Counted from the stretch's first letter, positions 52,206 to 62,390 are shown. The stretch is 64,000 bases of DNA from Pseudarthrobacter siccitolerans (GCF_030823375.1 NZ_JAUSXB010000001.1:3162001-3226000), one strand, 5' to 3'. Notes: generated by a model not told the origin, from the sequence alone. Made by a program: numbers and translations.

Positions 52206-53348
52206 CTAGTGGCCGAAGTGCGCCCGCGGAGGGCCCTCGGGCAGCCGCTCGAGGATGTCCTCCGCGACCAGGCGTACCTTGATATTCCGGTGGCTGGAGG
52301 CCCGGGCGAGGATTGAAAACGCCTCATGGTAGGAACACCTGTTTTGGGCCATGATCACGCCGCAGGCAACGTTGATGGACGTACGGCTGTCCAGGGCGAG
52401 CCGCAGATCCGATGCAGTGGACCTGGCGTTATGGAGGTCCAAAGCCATCTGAAGGCTTTTCGCGGCGAGGCCGGCGAAGGAGCGTGCCTCCGAGATCACC
52501 TGCAGTGGAAACGCCTTGGCGTCCTGGGCAAAGAACGCCAGGGCGGCGGTGGTCTCGCGGACGGGGACGGCACCGTCACCAGGTTCCTCGTTGTCCGGCT
52601 CCAGGCGGAGCCGTGTGCCCAGGACGCTGCCAAGGTTCGCCTTCTGTAGCTCCTGGCAATACCGGGGCCAGCGGAAGTCGCCGCTCCTCTGCAGCACGGC
52701 TACGGGATGTCCGCCGGCCAGGACGTCATTGACGGGACCTTCGCCCTTTTCCTGTTCCCATTCCAGCAAGCGGATGACTTCTCCGGAAGTACCGGTAATG
52801 ACCGGGCTCCTCTTCGGCTGCCGCACCACCACGCCGCACTCGATTACGGGGCCGGCCGTGCCCACAACAGCCCGCGCTGATGCGGCTGCCAGCAGTTCAA
52901 GGGAGTGGCGCAGCGTTTCGGCGCCGGTTACGAGGTCCAGCAGGATTGCGCTCGGCGTCCCGTTGGGGGAGCCGGATGCCGCGGGCGGCCTTGCCTTCCC
53001 GGATCCGGCCATTCGCGGTGCGCCGTTTCCAGATGCAGTGCTTCCAGGTGCGCCCTTTCCAGGTGCAGTGCTTCCAGGCGCGCTGCTGCCAGGTCCAGTG
53101 CTGGCAGGTGCGGTGCTGCCGTGGGGAACGCGCGCGACTGCCGGGCTTCCGTGTGTGGCAGGCCCGCGAGGATGGTGAACGGGGCCTTGCTGGGAAACCA
53201 GAGGGCCGGCGACGGCTGGGGGAGAGGCCTTGGTCTCAAAGGCCTCCTCGTCGCCGGCCCCGCTTAATACCCGGGTGCGCCGGCCCGGGAAATCGGAGTT
53301 TGCGTGTTGTTGGTGCATTGCCAGTCTCACTTCCCCCTCGTGAGCCAA
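52206..53348 (-). CDS. GAF-ANTAR domain protein with a repetitive N-terminal linker
   Basis: Putative RNA-binding antiterminator, 380 residues. Residues ~1-130 are a low-complexity Ala/Pro/Ser/Gly/Thr tract built of repeats (APGSTAPGKGAPGSTASGNGAP). A GAF-like domain follows (~135-300; LLDLVTGAETLRHSLELLAAASARAVVGTAGPVIECGV to ALAFFAQDAKAF). The C-terminal ANTAR (~315-375) is LDSRTSINVACGVIMAQNRCSYHEAFSILARASSHRNIKVRLVAEDIL. ATG 53318 (MHQQHANSDFPG) is an alternative start. The signal sensed and the RNA target are unknown. Confidence 0.82.
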   Translation of the reverse strand: MAHEGEVRLAMHQQHANSDFPGRRTRVLSGAGDEEAFETKASPPAVAGPLVSQQGPVHHPRGPATHGSPAVARVPHGSTAPASTGPGSSAPGSTAPGKGAPGSTASGNGAPRMAGSGKARPPAASGSPNGTPSAILLDLVTGAETLRHSLELLAAASARAVVGTAGPVIECGVVVRQPKRSPVITGTSGEVIRLLEWEQEKGEGPVNDVLAGGHPVAVLQRSGDFRWPRYCQELQKANLGSVLGTRLRLEPDNEEPGDGAVPVRETTAALAFFAQDAKAFPLQVISEARSFAGLAAKSLQMALDLHNARSTASDLRLALDSRTSINVACGVIMAQNRCSYHEAFSILARASSHRNIKVRLVAEDILERLPEGPPRAHFGH

Positions 53349-53558
53349 GTACTGCGGGCCGGAACCCGTCTTGTCTCTGAGGAAAAACCTAGTGGCGCGG
53401 CCGTTCGCGGTGAATGCGTAACCGGTACTTGTTTTTGAGATTAGGTACTACTTGGGTTTGCCTCCCACTGGCTTCTTTTTGGTGTTGCCGCAGGTGGGCG
53501 GCGTGTGCCCGGCGGAGACCGCATGCCGCCTGGCCCGGAACGATCAATGGCAGGGCGC

Positions 53559-53587
53559 TTGACTCAATCCGCGGAACCCCCAACAAT
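53559..53587 (+). promoter_or_regulatory. Candidate abfA promoter
   Basis: TTGACT (53559-53564), 17 nt, AACAAT (53582-53587). The rest of the 282-bp gap before it (53349-53558) holds an AT-richer stretch but no gene. Confidence 0.6.
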
Positions 53588-53592
53588 ACTTC

Positions 53593-53604
53593 TATAACGT
53601 TGTA
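53593..53604. promoter_or_regulatory. CG-centred LacI-family operator at abfA
   Basis: TATAACGTTGTA is a near-perfect palindrome starting 6 nt after the -10. With its left flank (CTTC) it matches a site before the second lacI gene at 13 of 16 positions. Confidence 0.55.
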
Positions 53605-53630
53605 AAAGAACGAGGAACGAGGACGTTTTC

Positions 53631-55229
53631 GTGGCATCAACAGAATCCACCGCCCCTGGCCGGTCCACCGGACCCGCCGGATCCGAATCGCCGGCAGCAG
53701 GACCTGCAGCACCTGGCTCAGCAGCGGCAAAAATCACCATGGACCGTGCCTTCATGGTGGGGCCGGTCCGCCGCCGCACCTTCGGTGCCTTCGTGGAGCA
53801 CCTCGGCCGCTGTGTTTACACCGGCATCTTCGAGCCGGAACACCCCACGGCGGACGGGGACGGCTTCCGCGGCGACGTACTGGAGCTGACGCGCGAACTC
53901 GGCGTCTCAACGGTGCGTTATCCGGGCGGCAACTTCGTGTCCGGCTACCGCTGGGAGGACGGCGTGGGCCCCGCGGACAAGCGCCCCGTCCGGCTCGACC
54001 TCGCCTGGCACTCCACAGACCCCAACCTCGTGGGTGTGGACGAGTTCGCCAAGTGGTCAGCCAAGGCCGGTGTGGAAACCATGATGGCAGTGAACCTCGG
54101 AACCCGCGGCACGCAGGAAGCGCTGGACCTCCTGGAGTACTGCAATATCGACGGCGGCACGGCCTTTTCGGACCAGCGCAGGGCCAACGGGGCGGAAAAC
54201 GGCTACGGCATCAAGATGTGGTGCCTGGGCAACGAGATGGACGGGCCATGGCAGATCGGCCACAAGAACGCCCTCGAGTACGGACGGCTCGCTGCGGACA
54301 CCGCCCGCGGCATGCGCATGATCGAACCCGACCTCGAGCTTGTGGCATGCGGCAGCTCCGGGCCGACGATGAGCACCTTCGGCGAATGGGAGCGGGTGGT
54401 CCTCTCCGAGACCTACGAGCTGGTGGACCTGATTTCGGCGCACCAGTACTTCGAGGACTTCGGCGACCTGCAGGAACACCTCTCCGCCGGCCACCGGATG
54501 GAAACTTTCATCCACCACATCGTGAGCCACATCGACCACGTGAAGTCGGTGAAGAAATCCACCAGGCAGGTCAATATCTCCTTTGACGAATGGAACGTCT
54601 GGCACATGAGCCGGGACGAATCGCGTGCGCCAACCGGCAAGGACTGGCCCGTTGCCCCAGTCCTGCTCGAGGATACTTACACCGTTGCGGACGCCGTCGT
54701 CGTCGGGGACCTCCTGGTGACCCTGCTCAAGAACACTGACCGCGTCCACTCAGCCAGCTTGGCGCAGCTGGTTAACGTGATCGCCCCCATCATGACCGAG
54801 CCCGGCGGCCGCGCCTGGAAGCAGACCACATTCCACCCGTTCGCGCTCACCTCCCGCCACGCCTCCGGAACCGTGCTGCAGCTCGCCGTCGAATCCCCGC
54901 TGGTCAGCGGCGGCAAGACCGCCGGCTTTGCCGCCGTGTCCGCCGTCGCTACGTATGACGCAGACAAAGGCGAGGCCGTAGTGTTCGCCGTCAACCGCTC
55001 GGCCACTGACTCGCTCGGCCTGGACGCCATGGTGTCCGGCCTGGGCAACGTGCGGGTGCTGGAAGCTCTCACCTACGCGAACAAGGACCCCTACTGGCAA
55101 GCGACGGCGGATGATTCGACCTCGGTCCTGCCGGCCGAGAACGTCTCGGCCAAGGCCGACGGCGGCCGCCTCACCGCCGAGCTGCCGGCAGTGTCCTGGT
55201 CCATGATCCGGCTCGCCGTCGGCCAGTAG
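53631..55229 (+). CDS. abfA: Alpha-N-arabinofuranosidase, GH51
   Basis: Releases terminal L-arabinofuranose from arabinan or arabinoxylan fragments. 532 residues with no signal peptide, so it acts on imported oligosaccharides. RTFGAFVEHLGRCVYTGIFEP is the conserved start. The acid/base Glu lies in KMWCLGNEMDGPW and the nucleophile Glu in ISFDEWNVWH, and a C-terminal beta-sandwich follows. GTG 53631 is used; the first ~36 residues are Ala/Ser/Pro-rich and ATG 53739 (MDRAFMVGPV) is a possible internal start. Confidence 0.93.
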   Translation: MASTESTAPGRSTGPAGSESPAAGPAAPGSAAAKITMDRAFMVGPVRRRTFGAFVEHLGRCVYTGIFEPEHPTADGDGFRGDVLELTRELGVSTVRYPGGNFVSGYRWEDGVGPADKRPVRLDLAWHSTDPNLVGVDEFAKWSAKAGVETMMAVNLGTRGTQEALDLLEYCNIDGGTAFSDQRRANGAENGYGIKMWCLGNEMDGPWQIGHKNALEYGRLAADTARGMRMIEPDLELVACGSSGPTMSTFGEWERVVLSETYELVDLISAHQYFEDFGDLQEHLSAGHRMETFIHHIVSHIDHVKSVKKSTRQVNISFDEWNVWHMSRDESRAPTGKDWPVAPVLLEDTYTVADAVVVGDLLVTLLKNTDRVHSASLAQLVNVIAPIMTEPGGRAWKQTTFHPFALTSRHASGTVLQLAVESPLVSGGKTAGFAAVSAVATYDADKGEAVVFAVNRSATDSLGLDAMVSGLGNVRVLEALTYANKDPYWQATADDSTSVLPAENVSAKADGGRLTAELPAVSWSMIRLAVGQ

Positions 55230-55269
55230 CCTGCCCGCGCCGGCGAGTAACCGGAGCGGGAACACAGCC

Positions 55270-55308
55270 TCAGCGGGGCGCCGGAAGTGAATTCCGGTGC
55301 CCCGCTGA
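55270..55308 (+). terminator. Terminator-like hairpin after abfA
   Basis: TCAGCGGGGC-G-CCGGAA pairs with TTCCGG-T-GCCCCGCTGA, a 17-bp stem with one G-T pair and a 5-nt loop (GTGAA). No T-tract follows. Confidence 0.65.
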
Positions 55309-55331
55309 CGCACCTGCCAACCTCTGGGAAA

Positions 55332-55922
55332 ATGGACGGCATGGAACTGCACATCACGGGGGATCCCGCCGCGGACAAGTTGTTGAGTGAAGACGCCTTT
55401 GCGCTGCTGACGGGCATGCTGCTGGACCAGCAGGTGACCATGGAATCAGCCTTCGCGGGCCCGGAGAAAATCCGTACCAGGATCGGGTCCATCGCCCCGG
55501 AAGCAATCGCATCCCAGGAGCCTCAGGCCTTCGTGGAGATGTTCAAGGAACGCCCTGCTGTCCACCGCTTCCCGGGCTCAATGGCGGCCAGGGTCCAGGC
55601 GCTCGCGGAAGCAGTCCAGAACGAATGGGACGGTGACGCCGCCGCGATCTGGACCAAGGGCAACCCGGACGGCGCCGAAGTCCTGCGCCGGCTCAAGGCC
55701 CTTCCCGGCTTCGGGGAGCAGAAGGCCAAAATCTTCCTCGCCCTGCTGGGCAAGCAGCGCGGCCTCCAGGCGCCGGGCTGGCGGGAGGCCGCCGGGCACT
55801 ACGGCGAGGAAGGTTCGTACCTCTCGGTCGCGGACATCGTTGATCCCGGGTCCCTGGTGAAAGTCCGCGCCAGCAAGCAGGCGGCCAAAGCCGCAGCGAA
55901 GGCGGCGAAGGCAAAGGACTGA
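55332..55922 (+). CDS. HhH-GPD-type base excision DNA glycosylase-like protein
   Basis: About 196 residues. Belongs to an actinobacterial HhH-GPD family: an N-terminal helical part (LSEDAFALLTGMLLDQQVTMESAFAGPEKIRTRIG), the helix-hairpin-helix LKALPGFGEQKAKIFLALLGK, then DPGSLVKVRASKQAAKAAAKAAKAKD, a Lys/Ala tail. No Fe-S cysteines are present. Substrate lesion unknown. ATG 55332 or 55341 are both plausible; the upstream in-frame start at 55287 would read through the terminator. Confidence 0.8.
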   Translation: MDGMELHITGDPAADKLLSEDAFALLTGMLLDQQVTMESAFAGPEKIRTRIGSIAPEAIASQEPQAFVEMFKERPAVHRFPGSMAARVQALAEAVQNEWDGDAAAIWTKGNPDGAEVLRRLKALPGFGEQKAKIFLALLGKQRGLQAPGWREAAGHYGEEGSYLSVADIVDPGSLVKVRASKQAAKAAAKAAKAKD

Positions 55923-55975
55923 CCAGCTGCTTCTGCCCCGTTCCGACGGCGGGTTCCCGCCACAGCCGCATCTTC

Positions 55976-55987
55976 TGCAACGATGTA
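55976..55987. promoter_or_regulatory. Possible autoregulatory LacI-family operator
   Basis: TGCAACGATGTA, 36 nt before the lacI-type ATG at 56024. It shares 9 of 12 positions with TATAACGTTGTA at abfA, and CTTCT precedes it in both. Confidence 0.45.
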
Positions 55988-56023
55988 TGGCAGGAACAGG
56001 CGGAACCACAAGAAGGAGCCATC

Positions 56024-57028
56024 ATGGCGGTCACCATGAACGACGTTGCACGGGCAGCGGGGGTGTCGCTGAAAACGGTCTCCAACGTCCTCAACGACTA
56101 CGAGTTCATCCGTCCTGCCACCAAGCAGCGGGTCCAGGATGCCATCGCCGAGCTGGGCTACGAGGCCAACCTGACAGCACGCAGCCTCCGCTCCGGCAAG
56201 ACCCGCATGCTGGGCCTGGTCCTGTCCGACCTCTCTGCCCCTTATTACGCCGAGCTGGCTTCGAGGCTGATGAAGGCCGCATCGCAGCGCGGTTACCGGG
56301 TCCTGGTGGAGCAGTCCGATGCCGTGGCGGATGCGGAACTGAACGCCCTGCAGGGGCCGTTCCGCCAGCTCACCGACGGCCTGTTGTTCACCCCGTTGGC
56401 CATGGACGCCGACGCGATTGCCGGCCGCCTGGGCAACAAACCACTGGTGATGCTGGGCGAACATATCCTTGATCCACGGTTCGATCTGGTCACCATGAAA
56501 AACGAGGAAGCCGCCGCAGCATTGACAGCGCACCTGGTGGCGGGTGGCCGCCGTCGGATCGCAGTCCTTGGCGCCCACGCGGACGAGTCCGGCGGAAGCG
56601 CCGGGCTCCGGCTCAACGGCTACCGGCGCGCACTGGAGAAGGCAGGATTCCCCTTCGACCCCGCCCTGATCGCGCCCTGTGAATGGCGCCGCGACGGGGG
56701 TGCAGCGGCCGTGGCCGGGCTCCTGGACAGGGGTGTCGAATTCGACGCGGTGTTCGGGCTGAACGATGCCATGGCCCTCGGAGCCCTGCACGAGCTGCTC
56801 ATCCGCGGCGTCAAGGTGCCGGAGCAGGTGGCTGTGGCCGGTTTTGATGACATCGACGAGGCCCGGTTCGCCTCGCCCTCCCTGACCACGGTTTCACCCG
56901 GCATGGCCGAAATCGCCGAGCGTTCCATCGCCCTGCTCATCGACAGGATCGAAGCGCATGAGATGGCGGAGCAGGGCGTGCACGTGGAAGCCGGGTTCCA
57001 GCTGCAGATCCGCGAATCCGCACCCTAG
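56024..57028 (+). CDS. LacI-family transcriptional regulator
   Basis: 334 residues. HTH TMNDVARAAGVSLKTVSNVLNDYEFIRPATKQRV with Leu-Lys at the specificity positions, distinct from the first LacI protein. The hinge and sensor domain begin LGYEANLTARSLRSGKTRMLGLVLSDLSAPYYAELA. By family precedent it should prefer an AACGTT-centred operator, such as the one at abfA. AAGGAG ribosome binding site. The cysteine hydrolase gene follows by 62 bp. Confidence 0.9.
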   Translation: MAVTMNDVARAAGVSLKTVSNVLNDYEFIRPATKQRVQDAIAELGYEANLTARSLRSGKTRMLGLVLSDLSAPYYAELASRLMKAASQRGYRVLVEQSDAVADAELNALQGPFRQLTDGLLFTPLAMDADAIAGRLGNKPLVMLGEHILDPRFDLVTMKNEEAAAALTAHLVAGGRRRIAVLGAHADESGGSAGLRLNGYRRALEKAGFPFDPALIAPCEWRRDGGAAAVAGLLDRGVEFDAVFGLNDAMALGALHELLIRGVKVPEQVAVAGFDDIDEARFASPSLTTVSPGMAEIAERSIALLIDRIEAHEMAEQGVHVEAGFQLQIRESAP

Positions 57029-57090
57029 GTTTCGGCCGGCCGGCCGCAGGGTACGTTTCCGGCACGAGCAAACCGTGGAAAGGTTCCTGG

Positions 57091-57642
57091 ATGATTGCCC
57101 TTCTTGTCATCGACATGCAGAACGCGTACTTCGAGGCGCCGGAACTGGCAGCCCGGCAGGAGGACCTGGTGGCGTCCTGCAACAGGTTGCTCGAGGCTTT
57201 CAAGGCCAGCGGGCACAAGGCTTTGATGGTGGGCACCGAGCACGAACGCGACAAATCCACATGGACGCTGAACATGCTCGACGACGACCAGGGCTTTATC
57301 TTCCGCGGCAGCAGGCAGGCCGAAGCTGTGCCCGGGCTGGCCATCGACGGCCTGCCCCAGCTGAACAAAACGAGGGACAGCGCCTTTGTGGGCACGAACC
57401 TGCTGTCCCGCCTCCGCAACTGGGGTGCGGAGGAGGTGGTGCTCGCCGGCGTCTCCACCCACAACTGCATCGCCCAGACCGGCGCCGACGCCTTCGCCCA
57501 CAACCTCCGGGTCACCTACGCGGAGGAAGCCATGGCCTCCGAGGACAGCCAGGACGCGGCGGACATGCTGCGCATCCTGTCCAGCACCTACCGCCAGCCC
57601 GTCCAGTCCACTGAGGAGATCCTCGCGCGGCTGGCACCCTAG
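57091..57642 (+). CDS. Cysteine hydrolase, isochorismatase-like
   Basis: 183 residues. The triad is visible: Asp in ALLVIDMQNAYFE, Lys in LPQLNKTRDSAF and Cys in EVVLAGVSTHNCIAQTGADAF. Family members hydrolyse nicotinamide, isochorismate, biuret or ureidoacrylate. The substrate here is open, but a link to the adjacent urease or to atzF (a biuret/urea route) is conceivable. A strong hairpin follows. Confidence 0.85.
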   Translation: MIALLVIDMQNAYFEAPELAARQEDLVASCNRLLEAFKASGHKALMVGTEHERDKSTWTLNMLDDDQGFIFRGSRQAEAVPGLAIDGLPQLNKTRDSAFVGTNLLSRLRNWGAEEVVLAGVSTHNCIAQTGADAFAHNLRVTYAEEAMASEDSQDAADMLRILSSTYRQPVQSTEEILARLAP

Positions 57643-57707
57643 GGTTCCCGCTGGCGGGGAGCCTTCCCACTGAGTGCACCCCGCTGAGTCTCCCCACCTT
57701 TAAGGAC

Positions 57708-57742
57708 GGACGACGGCGTGTCCCGGCGAAACGCCGTCGTCC
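57708..57742 (+). terminator. Terminator-like hairpin between the cysteine hydrolase and urease genes
   Basis: GGACGACGGCGT (57708-57719) pairs perfectly with ACGCCGTCGTCC (57731-57742) around an 11-nt loop. No T-run. Confidence 0.65.
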
Positions 57743-57895
57743 TCCCGGTGGGCGGAATGAAACCTGGGGAAACCCCGCGCTGCGCGTTGCACGCTCCGGA
57801 AGTGGAGAGCCCCGCATAATAGGCCTGAAACGTGGCTGAAACGTCCGCAACCTATTGTGGGCAGGAGCCGTCCGCTGGCCGTTGAAGGGACCTCT

Positions 57896-58198
57896 ATGCA
57901 TCTCATGCCCCGTGAGCAGGAAAAGCTATTGATCGTGGTGGCCGCCGATCTGGCCCGCCGCCGCCAGGCCCGCGGACTCAAGCTCAACTATCCCGAGGCC
58001 GTTGCCGTCATCAGTTACGAGTTGATCGAGGGGGCCCGGGACGGCCGCACCGTCGCCGAGCTGATGAGCTACGGCACCACCTTGTTGGGCCGGGAGGACG
58101 TGATGGAAGGCGTGCCGGAAATGATCCACGACGTGCAGATCGAGGCAACTTTCCCGGACGGCACCAAGCTCGTCACCGTCCACGACCCCATCCGCTGA
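57896..58198 (+). CDS. ureA: Urease gamma subunit
   Basis: 100 residues, the complete gamma chain: [37 protein letters not shown], then [47 protein letters not shown] precedes ATG 57896; the in-frame start at 57857 is not needed. CATAAT at ~57814 could be the operon -10, but no well-spaced -35 is visible. First gene of ureABCEFGD. Confidence 0.96.
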   Translation: MHLMPREQEKLLIVVAADLARRRQARGLKLNYPEAVAVISYELIEGARDGRTVAELMSYGTTLLGREDVMEGVPEMIHDVQIEATFPDGTKLVTVHDPIR

Positions 58199-58208
58199 AG
58201 GGCAGGCC

Positions 58209-58543
58209 ATGATTCCAGGAGAGTACATCCTTCGCCCCGAACCGGTGACGGCGAATGCCGGGCGGGAGGCGATCGACGTCGTTGTCACCAACACCGGCGA
58301 CAGGCCCGTCCAGGTGGGCTCGCACTTCCACTTTGCCGAAGCCAACGCCGCTCTGGCCTTTGACCGCGAAGCAGCCTATGGCCGCCGGCTGGACATACCG
58401 GCAGGGACCGCCGCCAGGTTCGAACCGGGGGACTCCCGGAACGTCCGGCTGATCGAACTCGCCGGCAGCCGCGAGGTGTACGGGCTCAGCAATGCGGTCA
58501 ACGGCAAACTGGCTCAGCCCGGCCATGAAGAGAAGGACGCCCA

Positions 58544-58547
<4 letters not shown>
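58209..58547 (+). CDS. ureB: Urease beta subunit
   Basis: 112 residues. [44 protein letters not shown] and [33 protein letters not shown] are standard UreB segments. It is a separate chain, as in Klebsiella urease, not fused to UreA. It starts 10 bp after ureA and overlaps ureC by 4 bases. Confidence 0.96.
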
Positions 58548-60286
<1,739 letters not shown>

Positions 60287-60311
60287 AACTCATCCAACGT
60301 CGGAGAACCAC

Positions 60312-60791
60312 GTGATCATCGAAAAAGTCCTCGGCAACCTGCACGAACTGCCGGACCCGCACGCCTATGCCAACCTGCACCAGGAAAAAGTGGTCCTGCC
60401 CAGCGCCCAGCTGGTCAAACGCATCCAGCGCGCCACCACCGACCACGGCAAGGAGATCGGCATCCGGTTGCCCTCCGGCGCCGGCGACCTGCGCGACGGC
60501 GACATCCTGCACGTGGAAAAATCCAACATGATCGTGGTGTCAGTGCTGCCCACCGACGTGCTGGTGATCGCGCCCCGTTCGATACACGAGATGGGCGTCG
60601 TGGCCCACTCCCTCGGCAACCGGCACCTCCAGGCCCAGTTCTTCGACTCGGCGTCCGAGTACGGGGCCGACGTCATGGTGTGCGCCTACGACCACACAGT
60701 CGAGGACTACCTTCGCCACGTCGGAGTGCCCTACACCCGCCAGGAACGCGTCATGCCTGTGCCTTTCCGCCATGCTGAGCATTCGCACTAA
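60312..60791 (+). CDS. ureE: Urease accessory protein UreE
   Basis: Nickel chaperone, 159 residues. The N-terminal peptide-binding domain (MIIEKVLGNLHELPDPHAY) is followed by the metal domain with AHSLGNRHLQAQF and CAYDHTVEDYLRHVGVPYTRQERVMPVPFRHAEHSH. The C-terminal tail has only three His, not the long poly-His tail of Klebsiella UreE. GTG start with GGAG 10 nt upstream. Confidence 0.94.
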   Translation: MIIEKVLGNLHELPDPHAYANLHQEKVVLPSAQLVKRIQRATTDHGKEIGIRLPSGAGDLRDGDILHVEKSNMIVVSVLPTDVLVIAPRSIHEMGVVAHSLGNRHLQAQFFDSASEYGADVMVCAYDHTVEDYLRHVGVPYTRQERVMPVPFRHAEHSH

Positions 60792-60827
60792 CTCGGCTCC
60801 TTCGACCGGGTGCGCCTTGGGGGCTTT

Positions 60828-60891
60828 GACGGGAGATAGGGGCCGTGCCCGCTTCGCGGTGCCCACCACGCCGCGGCCCCTATCTCCCGTC
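60828..60891. repeat. Intergenic hairpin element, 28-nt-loop family (H28), copy A
   Basis: A perfect 18-bp stem (GACGGGAGATAGGGGCCG, 60828-60845, against 60874-60891) encloses a 28-nt loop (60846-60873; starts TGCCCGCTTCGCGG, ends CCACCACGCCG). Loop plus the adjoining GGGGCCG/CGGCCCC, 42 nt in all, is identical in reverse orientation at copy B. The outer 11 bp differ. A further GGGCTTT/AAAGCCC pair lies outside (60821/60904). Confidence 0.9.
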
Positions 60892-60932
60892 TCCGCCGAT
60901 CCAAAAGCCCACCTTTTGTCGAGGTGCTTGTC

Positions 60933-61598
60933 ATGAATTACCAGCTTGCCTTGCAGCAATTGGTTGATTCCGCTTTGCCTACTGGGGCTTTTGCGCACTC
61001 CTTCGGTTTTGAGAGCTATGTTGCTTCGGGGGTGGTCGCTGATGAGGCTTCTTTTGGGCGGTGGCTCTCAGCGTTTATTGGGCAGCAGTTGACCTATTCC
61101 GATGGCCTTGCCGTTCGGTTTTTTTATGAGGGCTGGGATGTTGGGGAGCTGGATTCTTTGCTCTCTGCTTCGCTTTTGCCTCGGCAGGTTCGGGAGGCCT
61201 CTGTCAAGATGGGCTTGCGGCTGCTGGAGATTGGCAGTGAGGTGTTTCCGTCGACTGAGCTGGGGGTGTATCGGGACTTGGTGACCAACGGCTGCGCCGC
61301 GGGGCATCAGCCGCTGGCGTTCGCCGTCGTCGCCCGTTCGCTCGGTGTGCCGCTGCGGGAAGCGCTCGCCGCCTACCTTTTCGCCACCGTCACGTCCCTG
61401 ACCCAGAACGCCGTCCGCGCCATCCCACTGGGGCAGAACGCCGGCCAGCGGCTGCTGCGGCAAGCGGCCGACGACGTCGCTGCCGCCGTCGAATGCATTC
61501 CGCACCTGACGCCGGACGACTTCGGGGCCGTCACCCCCGGACTCGAAATTTCACAAATGCGGCACGAACGCCAACGTGCACGGATGTTCATGAGCTAA
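60933..61598 (+). CDS. ureF: Urease accessory protein UreF
   Basis: 221 residues, all-helical UreF: MNYQLALQQLVDSALPTGAFAHSFGFESYVASG at the start, NAVRAIPLGQNAGQRLL and PHLTPDDFGAVTPGLEISQMRHERQRARMFMS at the end. Part of the UreDFG nickel-insertion complex. ATG 60933 has GAGG 8 nt upstream; GTG 60924 is in frame but overlaps that site. Codons in the first ~120 residues end mostly in T or G (GCT, TTG, TTT, GTT), unlike the C-ending codons of its own second half and of ureA-E. Confidence 0.94.
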   Translation: MNYQLALQQLVDSALPTGAFAHSFGFESYVASGVVADEASFGRWLSAFIGQQLTYSDGLAVRFFYEGWDVGELDSLLSASLLPRQVREASVKMGLRLLEIGSEVFPSTELGVYRDLVTNGCAAGHQPLAFAVVARSLGVPLREALAAYLFATVTSLTQNAVRAIPLGQNAGQRLLRQAADDVAAAVECIPHLTPDDFGAVTPGLEISQMRHERQRARMFMS

Positions 61599-61628
61599 CT
61601 GCGCTTTTGGCTTTCTTAGGAGGAAACA

Positions 61629-62246
61629 ATGACTGAACCCATCAAAATCGGCATCGGCGGACCGGTGGGCGCCGGCAAGACCCAGCTCGTGGAGCGCCTC
61701 ACCCGGCACATGAGCGGCGAAATCTCCATGGCCGCCATCACCAACGACATCTACACCATCGAGGACGCCAAAATCCTCGCCGCCAACGGCATCCTCCCCG
61801 TAGACCGGATCATCGGGGTCGAAACCGGCGGCTGCCCGCACACCGCCATCCGCGAAGACACCTCCATGAACACCGCCGCCATCGAGGAACTCAAAGCCCG
61901 GCACCCCGACCTGCAGGTCATCTTCGTCGAATCCGGCGGCGACAACCTCTCCGCCACCTTCAGCCCCGAACTCGTCGATTTCTCCATCTACATCATCGAC
62001 GTGGCCCAAGGCGAGAAAATTCCGCGCAAAGCCGGCCAGGGCATGATCAAATCCGACCTCTTCATCATCAACAAAACCGACCTCGCCCCACACGTCGGGG
62101 CGGATTTGAATGTAATGGAGAAAGATTCGAAGGACTTTAGAGGGGATAGGCCTTTTTGTTTGACTAACCTGAAAACTGACGAGGGCCTGGACAAGGTCAT
62201 TGAATGGATCCGGCACGACATCTTAATGCTCGACCTGGCGCAATAG
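61629..62246 (+). CDS. ureG: Urease accessory GTPase UreG
   Basis: SIMIBI GTPase of nickel insertion, 205 residues. P-loop GPVGAGKT (11-18), metal-binding CPH in [15 protein letters not shown], and [24 protein letters not shown] precedes ATG. Codon usage is strongly C-ending up to ~62095, then the last ~35 codons turn AT-rich with rare AAA, AGA, AGG, GTA and TTT codons, just before hairpin copy B. Confidence 0.96.
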   Translation: MTEPIKIGIGGPVGAGKTQLVERLTRHMSGEISMAAITNDIYTIEDAKILAANGILPVDRIIGVETGGCPHTAIREDTSMNTAAIEELKARHPDLQVIFVESGGDNLSATFSPELVDFSIYIIDVAQGEKIPRKAGQGMIKSDLFIINKTDLAPHVGADLNVMEKDSKDFRGDRPFCLTNLKTDEGLDKVIEWIRHDILMLDLAQ

Positions 62247-62295
62247 ACATGGCTGTGGACCTGCGTAAAGGTGACGTACTCGCTGAGGCGGCGAG

Positions 62296-62356
62296 GCCGG
62301 ATTTGGGGGCCGCGGCGTGGTGGGCACCGCGAAGCGGGCACGGCCCCAAATCCGGC
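62296..62356. repeat. Intergenic hairpin element, 28-nt-loop family (H28), copy B (inverted)
   Basis: GCCGGATTTGGGG(G)CCG (62296-62312) pairs with CGGCCCCAAATCCGGC (62341-62356), a 16-bp stem with one bulged G. The 28-nt loop (62313-62340) is the exact reverse complement of copy A's loop. The outer stem (GCCGGATTT against AAATCCGGC) shares no sequence with copy A's outer stem but is fully complementary. Confidence 0.9.
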
Positions 62357-62390
62357 GAAGCCGGCGGACCCAACCACGGACGAGCACTCA

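Noticed and set aside
60811-60910. H28 copy A as a plain terminator of ureE
   Set aside because: There is no T-tract, the operon continues with ureF, and the 28-nt loop is repeated exactly at another site. A regulatory role in the mRNA is not excluded.
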